From positions 62,001-126,000 of the forward strand of contig NZ_KB903283.1 in NCBI RefSeq assembly GCF_000379685.1: a stretch of DNA of 64,000 nucleotides. The letters run 5' to 3'. Both the position numbers and the translations under genes were made by a program. The notes below the pieces were generated by a model. That model made no database searches, had not been told where the DNA came from, and saw only the letters and a program-made list of their open reading frames with translations. Positions within the stretch are counted from its first letter, which is position 1. Every line of letters begins with the position of its first letter. Positions 1-8,501 of the stretch are shown piece after piece. This stretch comes from Catelliglobosispora koreensis DSM 44566. Lineage in GTDB: Bacteria; Actinomycetota; Actinomycetes; Mycobacteriales; Micromonosporaceae.

Positions 1-1
1 G

Positions 2-1183
2 ATGCTCGACATGGGCTTCGCCGAAGACATCGAAGCCATTCTGAAAGAGACTCCGGCGCAACGTCAAACCGTTCTGTTTTCCGCCACCATGCCCGCCCGT
101 GTTGACGGCATCGCCAAGCGCCACTTGAAAAAACCCGTCCGTATCGAAATGGGCCGGGTAAAACCCATTCAAGGCGAAGCACCGCTGGTACGCCAAAGCG
201 CTTACGTGGTCGCCCGCCCTTACAAGCCCGCCGCACTTGGCCGCATCCTCGACTTGGAAGCCCCCGCGGCCGCCATCGTCTTCTGCCGCACACGCGAGCA
301 GGTCGACCAGCTGACCGAAACGCTCAACGCCCGCGGCTACCGGGCCGAGCCCCTGCACGGCGGCATGAGCCAAGACCAGCGCGACCGCGTCATGACCAAG
401 CTCCGCAACGCTACCGCCGACCTCCTCATCGCGACCGACGTCGCCGCGCGTGGGCTCGACGTCGAGCACCTGACGCACGTGATCAATTACGACGTGCCGT
501 CGGCCGCCGAGTCCTATGTGCACAGAATCGGCCGCGTTGGCCGCGCGGGCCGCGAAGGCTCGGCCATCACGCTCGCCGAGCCTCGCGAACACCGCATGCT
601 CAAAGCGATTCAGCGCGAAACCGGCCAGCGCATCAATGTCGAGAAGATGCCCACAGTCGCTGACCTGCGCGCCAAGCGCCTGGAACTGACGCGTGCCGCG
701 ATCCAGGAACACCTCATCGAAGACGACCTCGACACGTTCCGTTCCGTGGTCGAAACGCTCACCGACGAGTTCGACTTGATGGAGGTCGCCCTGGCCGCCG
801 TGAAGCTGGCGCACCAGTCGATGAGCGGCGGCGACTTTGACGAGGAAGAGATTCCTGAGTCCAAAGAGGACCCGGAGCGCGCCGAACGGGGCCGCGGCAA
901 GCCCAGCCGTGGCCCCGCGCAGGGGATGACGAAACTGTTCGTTGGTTTGGGCCGCCGCAACGGCATCCGCCCGCAGGACATCGTCGGCGCTATCACCGGC
1001 GAGTCACACCTGAAGGGACGCGAAATCGGCAGCATCGAGATCGCCGACCGCTTCTCCCTCGTCGAAGTGCCTGAAGAGGCGGCAGCCGAAGTCATCGCGG
1101 CGATGCGCCAAACCGCGATCAAAGGCAAGCGCGCCACCATCCGGCGTGAACGCGACGCCGCTGGTAAACGCCCCCGCCGCTAA
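2..1183 (+). CDS. DEAD-box ATP-dependent RNA helicase, 3' part (5' end outside window)
   Basis: This is the C-terminal part of an ATP-dependent RNA helicase that unwinds structured RNA, for example in ribosome assembly or cold adaptation. The window opens at the MLDMGF stretch that normally follows the DEAD box, so motifs Q, I and II lie upstream and the true start is not visible. Seen here are motif III (SATMP, from residue 27), the helicase C domain with LHGGMSQDQRD, LIATDVAARGLDV and HRIGRVGRAGREG, and a C-terminal region (about 310-380) that looks like the DbpA-type RNA-binding domain (TKLFVGLGRRNGI and SLVEVPEE). The tail is basic (KGKRATIRRERD). A DbpA-type domain points to the DbpA/DeaD branch rather than RhlE. 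The gene ends just before a DUF1801 gene on the same strand. Confidence 0.93.
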   Translation: MLDMGFAEDIEAILKETPAQRQTVLFSATMPARVDGIAKRHLKKPVRIEMGRVKPIQGEAPLVRQSAYVVARPYKPAALGRILDLEAPAAAIVFCRTREQVDQLTETLNARGYRAEPLHGGMSQDQRDRVMTKLRNATADLLIATDVAARGLDVEHLTHVINYDVPSAAESYVHRIGRVGRAGREGSAITLAEPREHRMLKAIQRETGQRINVEKMPTVADLRAKRLELTRAAIQEHLIEDDLDTFRSVVETLTDEFDLMEVALAAVKLAHQSMSGGDFDEEEIPESKEDPERAERGRGKPSRGPAQGMTKLFVGLGRRNGIRPQDIVGAITGESHLKGREIGSIEIADRFSLVEVPEEAAAEVIAAMRQTAIKGKRATIRRERDAAGKRPRR

Positions 1184-1205
1184 GTTCATCCGCTACGGTG
1201 GCGGA

Positions 1206-1547
1206 ATGGGCGCCGTGGATGACTACCTAGCTGGCCTCGATCCCGCCTACCGCAGCGCGGCGCGACACATCTACGCCGTCGCGGTAAAGCTCGCCCCGGA
1301 CACCGAGCAGGGCACGAGCTACGGCATGGCGGCCTTGCGGTACAAGGGAAAGCCTTTGCTCGCCTTGAAGGCGGCCAAGGCGCATCTAAGCGTCTTCCCG
1401 TTCAGCCCAGCCGCCGTTGATGCGGCACGCGAGCATCTCGACGGCTTCGACATCTCCAAGGGGACGGTCCGGTTCACCCCGGACAGTCCCCCATCCGATG
1501 CCGCCATCAAAGCGATGGTCAGGCACCGGATGGCCGAGATCGATTAG
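1206..1547 (+). CDS. DUF1801 / YdhG-like small protein
   Basis: A protein of 113 residues with the pattern of the DUF1801 (YdhG/YjhX-like, sometimes called iron chaperone-like) family: DDYLAGLDPAYRSAARHIYAVAVKLAPDTEQGTSYGMAALRYKGKPLLAL, followed by SVFPFSPAAVDAA and a KGTVRFTPDSPPSD segment. The open frame extends upstream to 1146, inside the helicase gene, but the family normally begins close to the YLAGLDP motif, so I chose the ATG at 1206. The biochemical role of the family is not settled. The next gene is convergent and ends 9 bases away. Confidence 0.8.
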   Translation: MGAVDDYLAGLDPAYRSAARHIYAVAVKLAPDTEQGTSYGMAALRYKGKPLLALKAAKAHLSVFPFSPAAVDAAREHLDGFDISKGTVRFTPDSPPSDAAIKAMVRHRMAEID

Positions 1548-1556
1548 CGCAGCAGA

Positions 1557-1937
1557 TCACTGCGGGGCGTAAAGGTCGATGAGGTTCCCATCAGGATCGC
1601 TGACCGTGGCGTAACGCTGACCCCACGGAGCGTCGTATGGCTCCTTGACAGACTGCGCACCGGCCGCGGTCAGACTCGCGTAGTGCTTGTCCACCTCGGC
1701 CGGGCCGCGACATTCGAAAGCGAACGCCACCCGGGCCGAGCCCGTGGGCGTCTCCCAGCCGGGGATCAGAGCCTTGACCATGTCGTGTTCATCGAGCATG
1801 AGCCGCATGCCACCGGACAGTTCGGCGTCGCGGTGTGGCCCCTCACCAGTGAATTTGAGCCCGAGCAGCTCGTAGAAGGAGATGGCCCGTTCCAGATCGG
1901 CGACAAAGAGCGCGATCGCGTTTAGTTGCAAACCCAT
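1557..1937 (-). CDS. VOC family protein (glyoxalase/bleomycin resistance-like)
   Basis: A small metalloenzyme-fold protein of 126 residues with two beta-alpha-beta-beta-beta units. MGLQLNAIALFVADLERAISFYELLGL opens the first unit and the C-terminal YATVSDPDGNLIDLYAP is the classic end of a VOC domain. The second module carries the conserved Glu/Asp-Pro-Asp-Gly pattern. The start is placed at the ATG at 1937, where homology begins; the longer frame to 2018 adds a low-complexity stretch. The substrate cannot be told; the family covers glyoxalase I, dioxygenases and antibiotic-binding proteins. The upstream side faces the divergent GIY-YIG nuclease gene. Confidence 0.85.
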   Translation of the reverse strand: MGLQLNAIALFVADLERAISFYELLGLKFTGEGPHRDAELSGGMRLMLDEHDMVKALIPGWETPTGSARVAFAFECRGPAEVDKHYASLTAAGAQSVKEPYDAPWGQRYATVSDPDGNLIDLYAPQ

Positions 1938-2005
1938 ACTCAAACCCTTACCCCACGGGTACGACGAATCACCTCCGCTTGACCCCGCTTTAGCATGGCA
2001 AGGTG

Positions 2006-2902
2006 ATGGTTGCCGCACGTGCGCACTTGCCGGCTGGGCCGGGCGTTTACCGGTTCCGCGACGCCAATGGCCGGCCGCTCTACATTGGGCGGGCGGTGAA
2101 TCTGCGCCGCCGGGTGGCGTCCTACTGGGGCGATCTGCGTGACCGGCCCCGCCTGCGGCGCATGGTGACCCGTATCGACCGGATCGACGTCTTGCTGTGC
2201 GCCTCGGAACATGAAGCGGCGTGGTTAGAACGCAACGCCCTGGAGCACTCGCGCCCGACGTGGAACCGGATGCTGGGCGGGGTGGAGTCTTCTGTTGTCA
2301 TCACGCTTGACACCTCTGCGCGCCGGCCGGGCATCAAGGTCTCGTTCACTCCTGGCCCGGACACCACGTTTGGCCCTTATCTGAGCGGGACGCGCACGAG
2401 ACTGGCCGTTTCCGCGTTACATCGCCTTTTTCCGCTGTCTTACACGAGTGACCGGCTCAGCGACGCCGAGCGTGAGATGGCGGAAAAACTGTTGGTACGC
2501 CAGGAAGACCGCCCCTCGTTTGTCTCCGCGCTGTGCACCATTTTGGACCGCGAACCACAAGCGGTCGCCACCGCCCGGCAACGTCTTGTCGGGCTGCGGG
2601 ACGCCGCGTCTGCGGAACTCAACTTCGAACGGGCCGGTCAGCTGCACGAGGAGATCATCGCCTTCGACTGGATCACCTCACCGCAGCGAGTCACAGCGCT
2701 CGAGCCCTATGACGCGATCTTTCACGGCTGGGCAGCCGGCACACTCGTGCGTTTCGAGGTCGCCGCGGGACGGCTCGTCGGCTGGCGCACGCAGGCGTGC
2801 AGTCAAGAGCGAGCCAGCGCGAAGGTGGCTGCCACTCCCCCGCAATGGCAAGAGTTCGCTGAGCTGAATGCCCAGCTAGCCGCCAAACTCAGCTCCCTGT
2901 GA
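2006..2902 (+). CDS. GIY-YIG nuclease, UvrC-like
   Basis: A protein of 298 residues that carries only the N-terminal part of UvrC. It has a GIY-YIG catalytic module (GPGVYRFRDANGRPLYIGRA, then RRRVASYW, with an invariant-type Glu in EHEAAWLERNALEHSRPTWNRML) and, near residue 200, a UvrB/UvrC interaction-type helix (LNFERAGQLHEEI). The RNase H-like C-terminal nuclease and HhH domains of full-length UvrC are absent. It is therefore likely a stand-alone 3'-side incision nuclease comparable to Cho, acting on UvrB-bound damaged DNA; that role is inference. GTG at 2003 and ATG at 2006 are both possible starts. The last 14 bases overlap the convergent nitrilase gene. Confidence 0.82.
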   Translation: MVAARAHLPAGPGVYRFRDANGRPLYIGRAVNLRRRVASYWGDLRDRPRLRRMVTRIDRIDVLLCASEHEAAWLERNALEHSRPTWNRMLGGVESSVVITLDTSARRPGIKVSFTPGPDTTFGPYLSGTRTRLAVSALHRLFPLSYTSDRLSDAEREMAEKLLVRQEDRPSFVSALCTILDREPQAVATARQRLVGLRDAASAELNFERAGQLHEEIIAFDWITSPQRVTALEPYDAIFHGWAAGTLVRFEVAAGRLVGWRTQACSQERASAKVAATPPQWQEFAELNAQLAAKLSSL

Positions 2903-3635
2903 CAGCCGGGACAGGGATGTCGGCGATCGCCATTCCCCTGCGCAGCAACGGAACCCGCGCCACGACTTCGGCCTCAGGGTTGATGACGCTCGTGGGGCCG
3001 TAGCCAATGCGGTGCTCATCGCGTTCACCGGTGACGTCGGCTGAGATCAGCCACATGCCCGTTTCCCGCACGCGTTGCGCCCGGATCTGGTGATGCAGGT
3101 CTTTCCAGTGTTCCGCGTTATCACGGCGCATCATGTTCTGCGCCGCCACGAGCAGCACCTGCGCGCCCTGTGCGGCAACCGCCGCCGCGGCTGAGGCGAA
3201 TTGGGTGTCGTAACAGATGTTGATACCAAAGCGAATGCCGTGCACCTCGAAGACGGGAAAGGAACGCCCACTGTCGAACGCGGACTCTCCGGTGACAAGG
3301 TGAGTCTTGCGATAGCTGCCGAGCAGCGAGCCCTGCGACACTACGACAGCGGTGTTGTAGTACCGGCTGTTGTCTTCTTCTATCAAGCCGAAAACCAGCA
3401 CTGGCTTGATAACGGACAGCCGCGTGAGCACGGCAGCGAACGCGGTGGACCGCAGGTTCAGCGCATGCCGGCTGAGGTGCCCGAGGTCAGTGAGATAGCC
3501 CTGCAGGAAACACTCCGCGAACAAAAGCAGGTCAACACTTTCAGCCTCCGCCTGGCGAGCGAAATCTTCGATGCACGCGAGTGCCGCTTCGGCATCGCCG
3601 AGGAACTCTGGTGTCTGGCACGCACCGACTCGCAC
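2889..3635 (-). CDS. carbon-nitrogen hydrolase (nitrilase superfamily)
   Basis: A cytoplasmic amidase/nitrilase-fold enzyme of 248 residues. All three catalytic residues are visible: Glu41 in LLFAECFLQGY, Lys110 in GSYRKTHL and Cys141 in GINICYDTQF. The later Glu region (RETGMWLISAD) is also typical. Members hydrolyse amides, N-carbamoyl compounds or nitriles; the specific substrate cannot be assigned. The start is GTG at 3635. The gene is monocistronic between two convergent or unrelated genes. Confidence 0.9.
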   Translation of the reverse strand: MRVGACQTPEFLGDAEAALACIEDFARQAEAESVDLLLFAECFLQGYLTDLGHLSRHALNLRSTAFAAVLTRLSVIKPVLVFGLIEEDNSRYYNTAVVVSQGSLLGSYRKTHLVTGESAFDSGRSFPVFEVHGIRFGINICYDTQFASAAAAVAAQGAQVLLVAAQNMMRRDNAEHWKDLHHQIRAQRVRETGMWLISADVTGERDEHRIGYGPTSVINPEAEVVARVPLLRRGMAIADIPVPAVTGS

Positions 3636-3690
3636 CCGCTGAGCCTAGTGCGGCGGCCACCGCTGGCGAAAGCGGTGGCCGCCATCGCCT

Positions 3691-4842
3691 TTAGCAGAAA
3701 CCGTTGAGGGCGCTATTCACGCCGGTCCACATGAACGCGTCACTGACCCACGTGCCATCGCTGAGCCGGTTCCACAAACTCGTGGTGCCCCAGCGGCCGG
3801 TGTGCGTCGTGCCGTTAGCCGAGCACGAAACGGTAACCGTCACACCATCGGCGACGCTGCCGACAACGCCGTAACCCGTGCCAGGGCCACTGCGCTTGTT
3901 GACCGTGCCGCCGCCGTTGGCGTCAATGATGCCCTGGGTGAAGCCCAAAGCACCGTAGTTGTAAAGACTTCCGCCAACGTTGACGCGGGCGCTGCCATGC
4001 AAAGCCGATCCCTGGTACGCCGCACCGCCGTTCTGCAGCACCCACTTGCCCAGGTTGTGGTTGGCGATGCCCACGTAGGCACTGTTCTGCCGCAACGCGA
4101 AGTGCACATGCGCCCCACTCGCTGACCCGCCACACGAGACGTCGGTGCCGATGTTGCCCAGGAACGTTCCCTCGCCAACGGACAGCCCATTGGCGGCGAT
4201 GTTGTTGAACAGGTGGTAGTAGTCCGTGGAGTAACCGCGATCGTGGATGACGCGAATCCAGCCACGGCCGTTGCCGCACATGGTGTAGGCGAGCCCGGCG
4301 CGGGCGGCCAGCACCCTGCCGTCCCCGCCGGACAGGTCGATCGAGCTCCACGGCGTGTTCGAGCCAGCCCAGCCGTGCGGTCCGCCTCCCATCCACCACG
4401 ATTGGCCGACCGCGAACGGCAGCCGCATCCCGGTGCGATAGTCACCGTTGGCCTGCGACGGCGCCGGGCGGCCCGACTCGGCAAGAAGACCCTGCTCCGG
4501 CGCGGACAGCACGGGGCTGCCGCTGGCCATCGCCGCGAAGGCTGTGTCTCCCTCGAAGGCTACTTTCCAGGTACCAGCTGATTTTTGGGCTAGGAAAAGC
4601 CAGCCGGTGGGGACGGCGCCCTCGCTGGCTGGCGCGGTGATCACCGCGGTGCCGAAGGCCCATCGTCCTGTTTGGCGCCGCACATTGACCTGAGCTTGAT
4701 CTCGTTGCGCCGCCGCGATGCCGGCCGCACGCTCGTGCAGCATCGCGGCGACCGCATCGTTGACATCAGACGGCGCGGCGCTGGCCGGGGTGCTGGCGAA
4801 GGTCAGGGCCAGGGCAGCCAACGCTGGCAAAACGATTCTCAT
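3691..4842 (-). CDS. secreted M23 (LasA-like) metallopeptidase with C-terminal SH3-like domain
   Basis: A secreted cell-wall or protein-cleaving metallopeptidase of 383 residues. The signal peptide is MRIVLPALAALALTFASTPASAA. The zinc-binding set of the LasA/M23 type is visible: a His in GGGPHGW, an Asp in WSSIDLSGG, a His in STDYYHLF and the HVH motif in SGAHVHFALR. The C-terminal 90 residues (VNKRSGPGTGYGVVGSVADG, LWNRLSDGTWVSDAFM) form an SH3b-like module that may bind peptidoglycan. The ATG at 4842 is preferred over 4899 because it begins the signal peptide. It is divergent from an HTH-DUF2690 gene; the 126-base spacer must hold both promoters. Confidence 0.9.
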   Translation of the reverse strand: MRIVLPALAALALTFASTPASAAPSDVNDAVAAMLHERAAGIAAAQRDQAQVNVRRQTGRWAFGTAVITAPASEGAVPTGWLFLAQKSAGTWKVAFEGDTAFAAMASGSPVLSAPEQGLLAESGRPAPSQANGDYRTGMRLPFAVGQSWWMGGGPHGWAGSNTPWSSIDLSGGDGRVLAARAGLAYTMCGNGRGWIRVIHDRGYSTDYYHLFNNIAANGLSVGEGTFLGNIGTDVSCGGSASGAHVHFALRQNSAYVGIANHNLGKWVLQNGGAAYQGSALHGSARVNVGGSLYNYGALGFTQGIIDANGGGTVNKRSGPGTGYGVVGSVADGVTVTVSCSANGTTHTGRWGTTSLWNRLSDGTWVSDAFMWTGVNSALNGFC

Positions 4843-4968
4843 CTGCGTTCCTTCCGTCGTCTTAGGACAGCGGTTCGTAACGAGAATGCGCCCGGCCACG
4901 GCCGTCTAGCCAGATCATCAATGTCCGTGGACAATTTATATGTATCACTGCCAGGGGAGGTGGCATGG

Positions 4969-5664
4969 ATGGGGAGGAAGGAAAAGCCGCTAGATCCGGC
5001 GGCCGGTCTCGCGGGCCGGTTCGCCGCCGAATTGCGGGCGTTGCGGGCGCGGGCCGGTAACCCGAGTTACCGCGACATGGCCGCACGTGTGCATTTCTCA
5101 CGGTCAGCACTAGCACAAGCGGCTAGCGGACAGGCGTTGCCGACGCTGGCTGTCCTTTCCGGATACGTCAAGGCGTGCGGTGGTGACGTGCCGCGATGGG
5201 AGACCCGGTGGCACGAGATCCAGCAGGGCTTACAGCTGCGTGAGGCGCCAACGCCAGACTCCGCTTTCCCTTACGAGCCGCCAGCCGACGGCATCGATCC
5301 TGACGCGGCGGGCTGCGGTCCCGATGCGATCACCGTGCACGCCAGGCGTGTCGCGACGGACAGCAGGCTGATCCTCGGGCAGGTCCAATTGCGATACTCC
5401 CCCGCCACGGGAGCGGCCTGGTGCCGCTTCGAAGGCTTCTCGTCGCTGGATCACCTTGCCACCAGGCAGCCCGTAGACATCGACGTGCAGGTATGCCGCG
5501 AAACCGATGGCACGCAGCTGTCCTACCGCTCACGCTACGTTTTCGACTACCACTGGAGCGATCTGCTACGGACAGCCACCGGACCACTATTCGCCCGTGC
5601 GCACATCTACATCGACGACGCGTTAGCCGCGACCGGCGAAAGCAACCGGCTGCCCCTGCCCTAG
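4969..5664 (+). CDS. helix-turn-helix protein with DUF2690 domain, no membrane segment
   Basis: A protein of 231 residues in two parts. Residues about 10-75 form an XRE-like helix-turn-helix of the kind found at the N-terminus of actinobacterial STAND regulators (FAAELRALRARAGNPSYRDMAARVHFSRSALAQAASGQALP). Residues about 100-225 match DUF2690 (DPDAAGCGPDAITVHARR and LILGQVQLRYSPATGAAWCRF). Most HTH-DUF2690 proteins I know have a membrane helix between the two parts; no hydrophobic segment is visible here. The start ATG at 4969 has an AGGGGAGG Shine-Dalgarno 8 bases upstream. It may regulate the divergent M23 peptidase gene (inference). Confidence 0.8.
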   Translation: MGRKEKPLDPAAGLAGRFAAELRALRARAGNPSYRDMAARVHFSRSALAQAASGQALPTLAVLSGYVKACGGDVPRWETRWHEIQQGLQLREAPTPDSAFPYEPPADGIDPDAAGCGPDAITVHARRVATDSRLILGQVQLRYSPATGAAWCRFEGFSSLDHLATRQPVDIDVQVCRETDGTQLSYRSRYVFDYHWSDLLRTATGPLFARAHIYIDDALAATGESNRLPLP

Positions 5665-5683
5665 GTGCCGCCAAGCTGCACGC

Positions 5684-6500
5684 GTGACAAAAAGTGGATA
5701 TGCCCCGGTAAATGGCCTCAACATGTATTACGAGATCCATGGCACAGGTGGAACCCCGCTGCTGTTGCTCCATGGTGGACTGTTCAACATCGACCTGCAA
5801 TTCGCCGAGTTGCTCCCCGCGCTGGCCGCGACGCGGCAAGTGATCGCGACCGACTCCCAGGCCCACGGCCGCACCAATGACATCGACCGTCCCCTGGGCA
5901 CGGCCGCTCTCGCCTCCGACGTCGTTGGCCTGCTTCAGCATCTGGGCGTGGCGCAGGCTGACATCTTCGGGTTCAGTGTCGGCGGCGCTGTCGCGCTGTA
6001 CCTAGCCATCAAGAACCCTGACCTGGTCGGCAAACTGATCGCTTCGTCGGTGTCGTTTCACCCCGATGGCGACCGCAACGAAAACAGTGACGCCGTCGGG
6101 GAGATGTCCGTCGACATGATCGCGGGAACCCCGATGGAGCAGGACTACCTCGCCAAGTCGCCACATCCGGAAAAGTTGCAGGAGCTGCTCAACAAACTCG
6201 GCTCGTACGACAAAGGCGCGGCCGGATTCTCCGATGCCGACATCGCCGGATACCCAGCGCCGACACTCATCACGGGTCGGTGACTGCGACGCGGTCAAAC
6301 TCGATCACGCCGTTAAGTTTCTGCGCCTGCGCGGCGGAGACGTCAACGGCGATTTCACCGGCGTCCCCGCCTCGCAGCTGGCGGTCTTCCCCGGAACGAC
6401 GCACTTCTTCGGCCTGGCCCGCACGGAGCTCGTGCTCGACGTGGTGCTCAAGTTCCTCGACGCCGGCACATCCGGAAGCTGGGCCACGGCTAGCGCTTGA
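5684..6500 (+). pseudogene. alpha/beta hydrolase interrupted by a one-base insertion
   Basis: A GTG at 5684 opens an alpha/beta hydrolase: oxyanion region LLLLHGGLFNID, nucleophile elbow GFSVGGAVAL with Ser, and acid-side segment YPAPTLITG. The frame then hits TGA at 6281-6283. The following frame continues the same family without a gap (DCDAVKLDHAVKFLRLRGGDVNGDF, then VFPGTTHFFGLAR with the expected catalytic His, and LDVVLKFLDA) up to 6500. Leaving out the single T at 6281 joins the two parts exactly. The enzyme is therefore either a recent pseudogene or the T is a sequencing error. A truncated protein of 199 residues would lack the catalytic His. The 3' end overlaps the convergent membrane-protein gene by 11 bases. 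Confidence 0.85.
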
Positions 6501-7317
6501 TCAAACGGGTGACTCCCATGGCAAACAAGGTGATCGCGGCTAGGGGCACAAGCGCCTCGGCCGCTATCACCCAGCCCCACCACGGTCCCTGTGACTCCCA
6601 GTTGCCACGGGTCAAACTGAGCAACGATCCTAAAAGGACAGTGCCGACGATGGCTTGTGTGACAGCGATCGTCGCCCCGGCGTAGAGGCGCCGGCACGGG
6701 TCGACGTGGCCCGTGCGCCGCTGCCGGAACAAGGTGACCGCGAGCAGCGACGCGGCGATGACGACCGCGCCGACGACAAGAGCCGGAAACCCTTGCACCA
6801 CATCGTCTTTGGCCCACACCCAGAGCGCTTCCACGTGCCGTCCCATGACGAGTGAGATCACCATCGCGGTGCACAAGATGAAGGCACCACGCAGCAGGCG
6901 GCGCAGCAACCCGAACTGGTAGGCGGCGTTCTCGTGCTCGGCGTCCTCAGCCTTGTCCGTCAAGGCGGCCAGATACGCGTGAATCAGCAACGTCACCCCA
7001 CCGACAGCGGCGATCACGCCGGTGGCCAGCATGCCGCTCGACACCGCTGCCGCCGTCCAGATCCGGCGGCACGCGCCGGGCGCTTCGCCGGACACGAGAG
7101 CGAACACATAGGCGTTGAGCCCCAGGCTGATGAAGCCAGAGAAGAATAAGGTCAGACCCGGAACCAGCATCGGATGAAAGTGCCGCCGGCGTTCCACCAG
7201 CAGGACGATCAGGCCGGTGAGCATGAAGCCGGCGATCAGGCCGGCCAATGAGGACAGACTCTCGGCCGCTTGCACGACATTCCACGCGACGGGCGGGCAG
7301 GGGTTCATGAGCGTCAT
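6490..7317 (-). CDS. multi-spanning membrane protein of unknown function
   Basis: A 275-residue integral membrane protein with about seven hydrophobic segments, for example LAGLIAGFMLTGLIVLLV, LTLFFSGFISLGLNAYVFAL, GMLATGVIAAVGGVTLLIHAYL and the C-terminal VIAAEALVPLAAITLFAMGV. A hydrophilic loop near residue 125 (DKAEDAEHENAAYQFG) is probably cytoplasmic. I do not recognise the family. Two close in-frame ATGs (7317, 7308) are possible starts. The gene stands alone between a broken hydrolase and a divergent DUF4185 gene. Confidence 0.75.
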   Translation of the reverse strand: MTLMNPCPPVAWNVVQAAESLSSLAGLIAGFMLTGLIVLLVERRRHFHPMLVPGLTLFFSGFISLGLNAYVFALVSGEAPGACRRIWTAAAVSSGMLATGVIAAVGGVTLLIHAYLAALTDKAEDAEHENAAYQFGLLRRLLRGAFILCTAMVISLVMGRHVEALWVWAKDDVVQGFPALVVGAVVIAASLLAVTLFRQRRTGHVDPCRRLYAGATIAVTQAIVGTVLLGSLLSLTRGNWESQGPWWGWVIAAEALVPLAAITLFAMGVTRLIKR

Positions 7318-7400
7318 TGTTTCAAACGCGGTAAAGAGTCGTGTATGGACGTGAGAAATCGATTGCTCTATGCTGCGTCCAACGAGCCGTAGGAGGCAGC

Positions 7401-8501
7401 ATGGACCGCAGAAAACTGATCGGGACCGTCGCCGGCGCCGGGCTGGCAGCCCTGGTTCTGCCTGATGTCATCGCACCACAGGCCGCTCAGGCGGCGACTT
7501 TCCGCAAACGGCTCACCGGGGCCGATTTGGACACCGCGTGGCGGTGGCAGGTAGGCGGCACCGATCTCGGCATCCCCTATGTGCTGGAGAACGGTTCCAT
7601 CGGCTACCTGTTTGGCGACACGTTCAGCACCCCGTGGCCGGAAACGGGACAGGACTGGCGATCACCAGTGATGCTGCGGTCCAACGTTCACCCGGGCGCG
7701 GCCGGTGGCGTCGTGTTCGACAGCGCTGCCCGGGTCGCCGGCAACGGGCGCGCTCCGGAACTGATGCACAACGGCCACAACGGCCCAGACCACGAGGGCC
7801 GCTTCGAGGTGTCCGTCATTCCCAATGACGGCATCAGTTTTCCTGAAACTGGGCGGCAGCTCATTTCGTACATGAGCATCGAGCATTGGAACGCTGGACC
7901 GCGCAATTCACTGTGGAAGTCACGTTATGCGGGGCTGGCCTATTCCGATAACGGCAACGACTTCATTCGTACCAACTTGGAATGGTGGAACAACAGCGGA
8001 AACTCCGATCCCTTCCAAATGTGGACGATGCAGCGGGACGGCGATTTCGTTTACGTGTTCTCCGTTCCGTCGGGCAGGCAAGACGGCGGCATGATGCTGC
8101 GCCGCGTGCGCTGGGATCGCATGTTCTGGCCTGGCGAATATGAAGGCTGGGGCTGGAATGGCAGCAACTGGGGCTGGGGCCGTCCGCCCACCCCGATTCT
8201 GCACGGGCGTTTCGGTGAACCTTCCGTGCGCCGGCTCAGCGATGGCACCTGGGTGATGGCCTACCTGAACGCCGCCACCGGAAACATCGTGACACGCAAG
8301 GCAACCGGGCCTGACCGGGTCTGGACAGCCGAGAAGGTCCAGGTCACCTGGGCGCAAGAGTCCAGTTTGTACGGTGGGTTCATCCACCCCTGGTCCACCA
8401 CGGAACCCAACGGCCTGCACCTCATGGTGTCGACGTGGAAACGCCATCCCAACGGCGCTTCCTACGCTTATCACATGAGCCAATACGCCGGCACCGTCTA
8501 G
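7401..8501 (+). CDS. secreted DUF4185 domain protein (Tat substrate)
   Basis: A 366-residue exported protein. The N-terminus MDRRKLIGTVAGAGLAALVLPD ending in QAAQAA looks like a twin-arginine signal. The mature part matches DUF4185 (DLGIPYVLENGSIGYLFGDTFS, VMLRSNVHPG, GKSRYAGLAYSDNG-type blades), a five-bladed propeller-like fold found near glycan-active enzymes. The ATG at 7401 has an AGGAGG Shine-Dalgarno at 7391-7396, so it is preferred over the upstream ATG at 7341. The substrate is unknown. The stop codon overlaps the convergent winged-helix gene by 4 bases. Confidence 0.88.
   Translation: MDRRKLIGTVAGAGLAALVLPDVIAPQAAQAATFRKRLTGADLDTAWRWQVGGTDLGIPYVLENGSIGYLFGDTFSTPWPETGQDWRSPVMLRSNVHPGAAGGVVFDSAARVAGNGRAPELMHNGHNGPDHEGRFEVSVIPNDGISFPETGRQLISYMSIEHWNAGPRNSLWKSRYAGLAYSDNGNDFIRTNLEWWNNSGNSDPFQMWTMQRDGDFVYVFSVPSGRQDGGMMLRRVRWDRMFWPGEYEGWGWNGSNWGWGRPPTPILHGRFGEPSVRRLSDGTWVMAYLNAATGNIVTRKATGPDRVWTAEKVQVTWAQESSLYGGFIHPWSTTEPNGLHLMVSTWKRHPNGASYAYHMSQYAGTV

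Noticed and set aside
1938-2005. A possible SOS box upstream of the UvrC-like gene
   Set aside because: No GAAC-N4-GTTC or close variant is present in the spacer.
3691-4842. M23 peptidase as a phage lysin
   Set aside because: It has a normal signal peptide and C-terminal SH3 part and no phage genes are nearby.
6275-6290. Programmed frameshift in the alpha/beta hydrolase
   Set aside because: There is no slippery heptamer or downstream structure, and the family does not use frameshifting.
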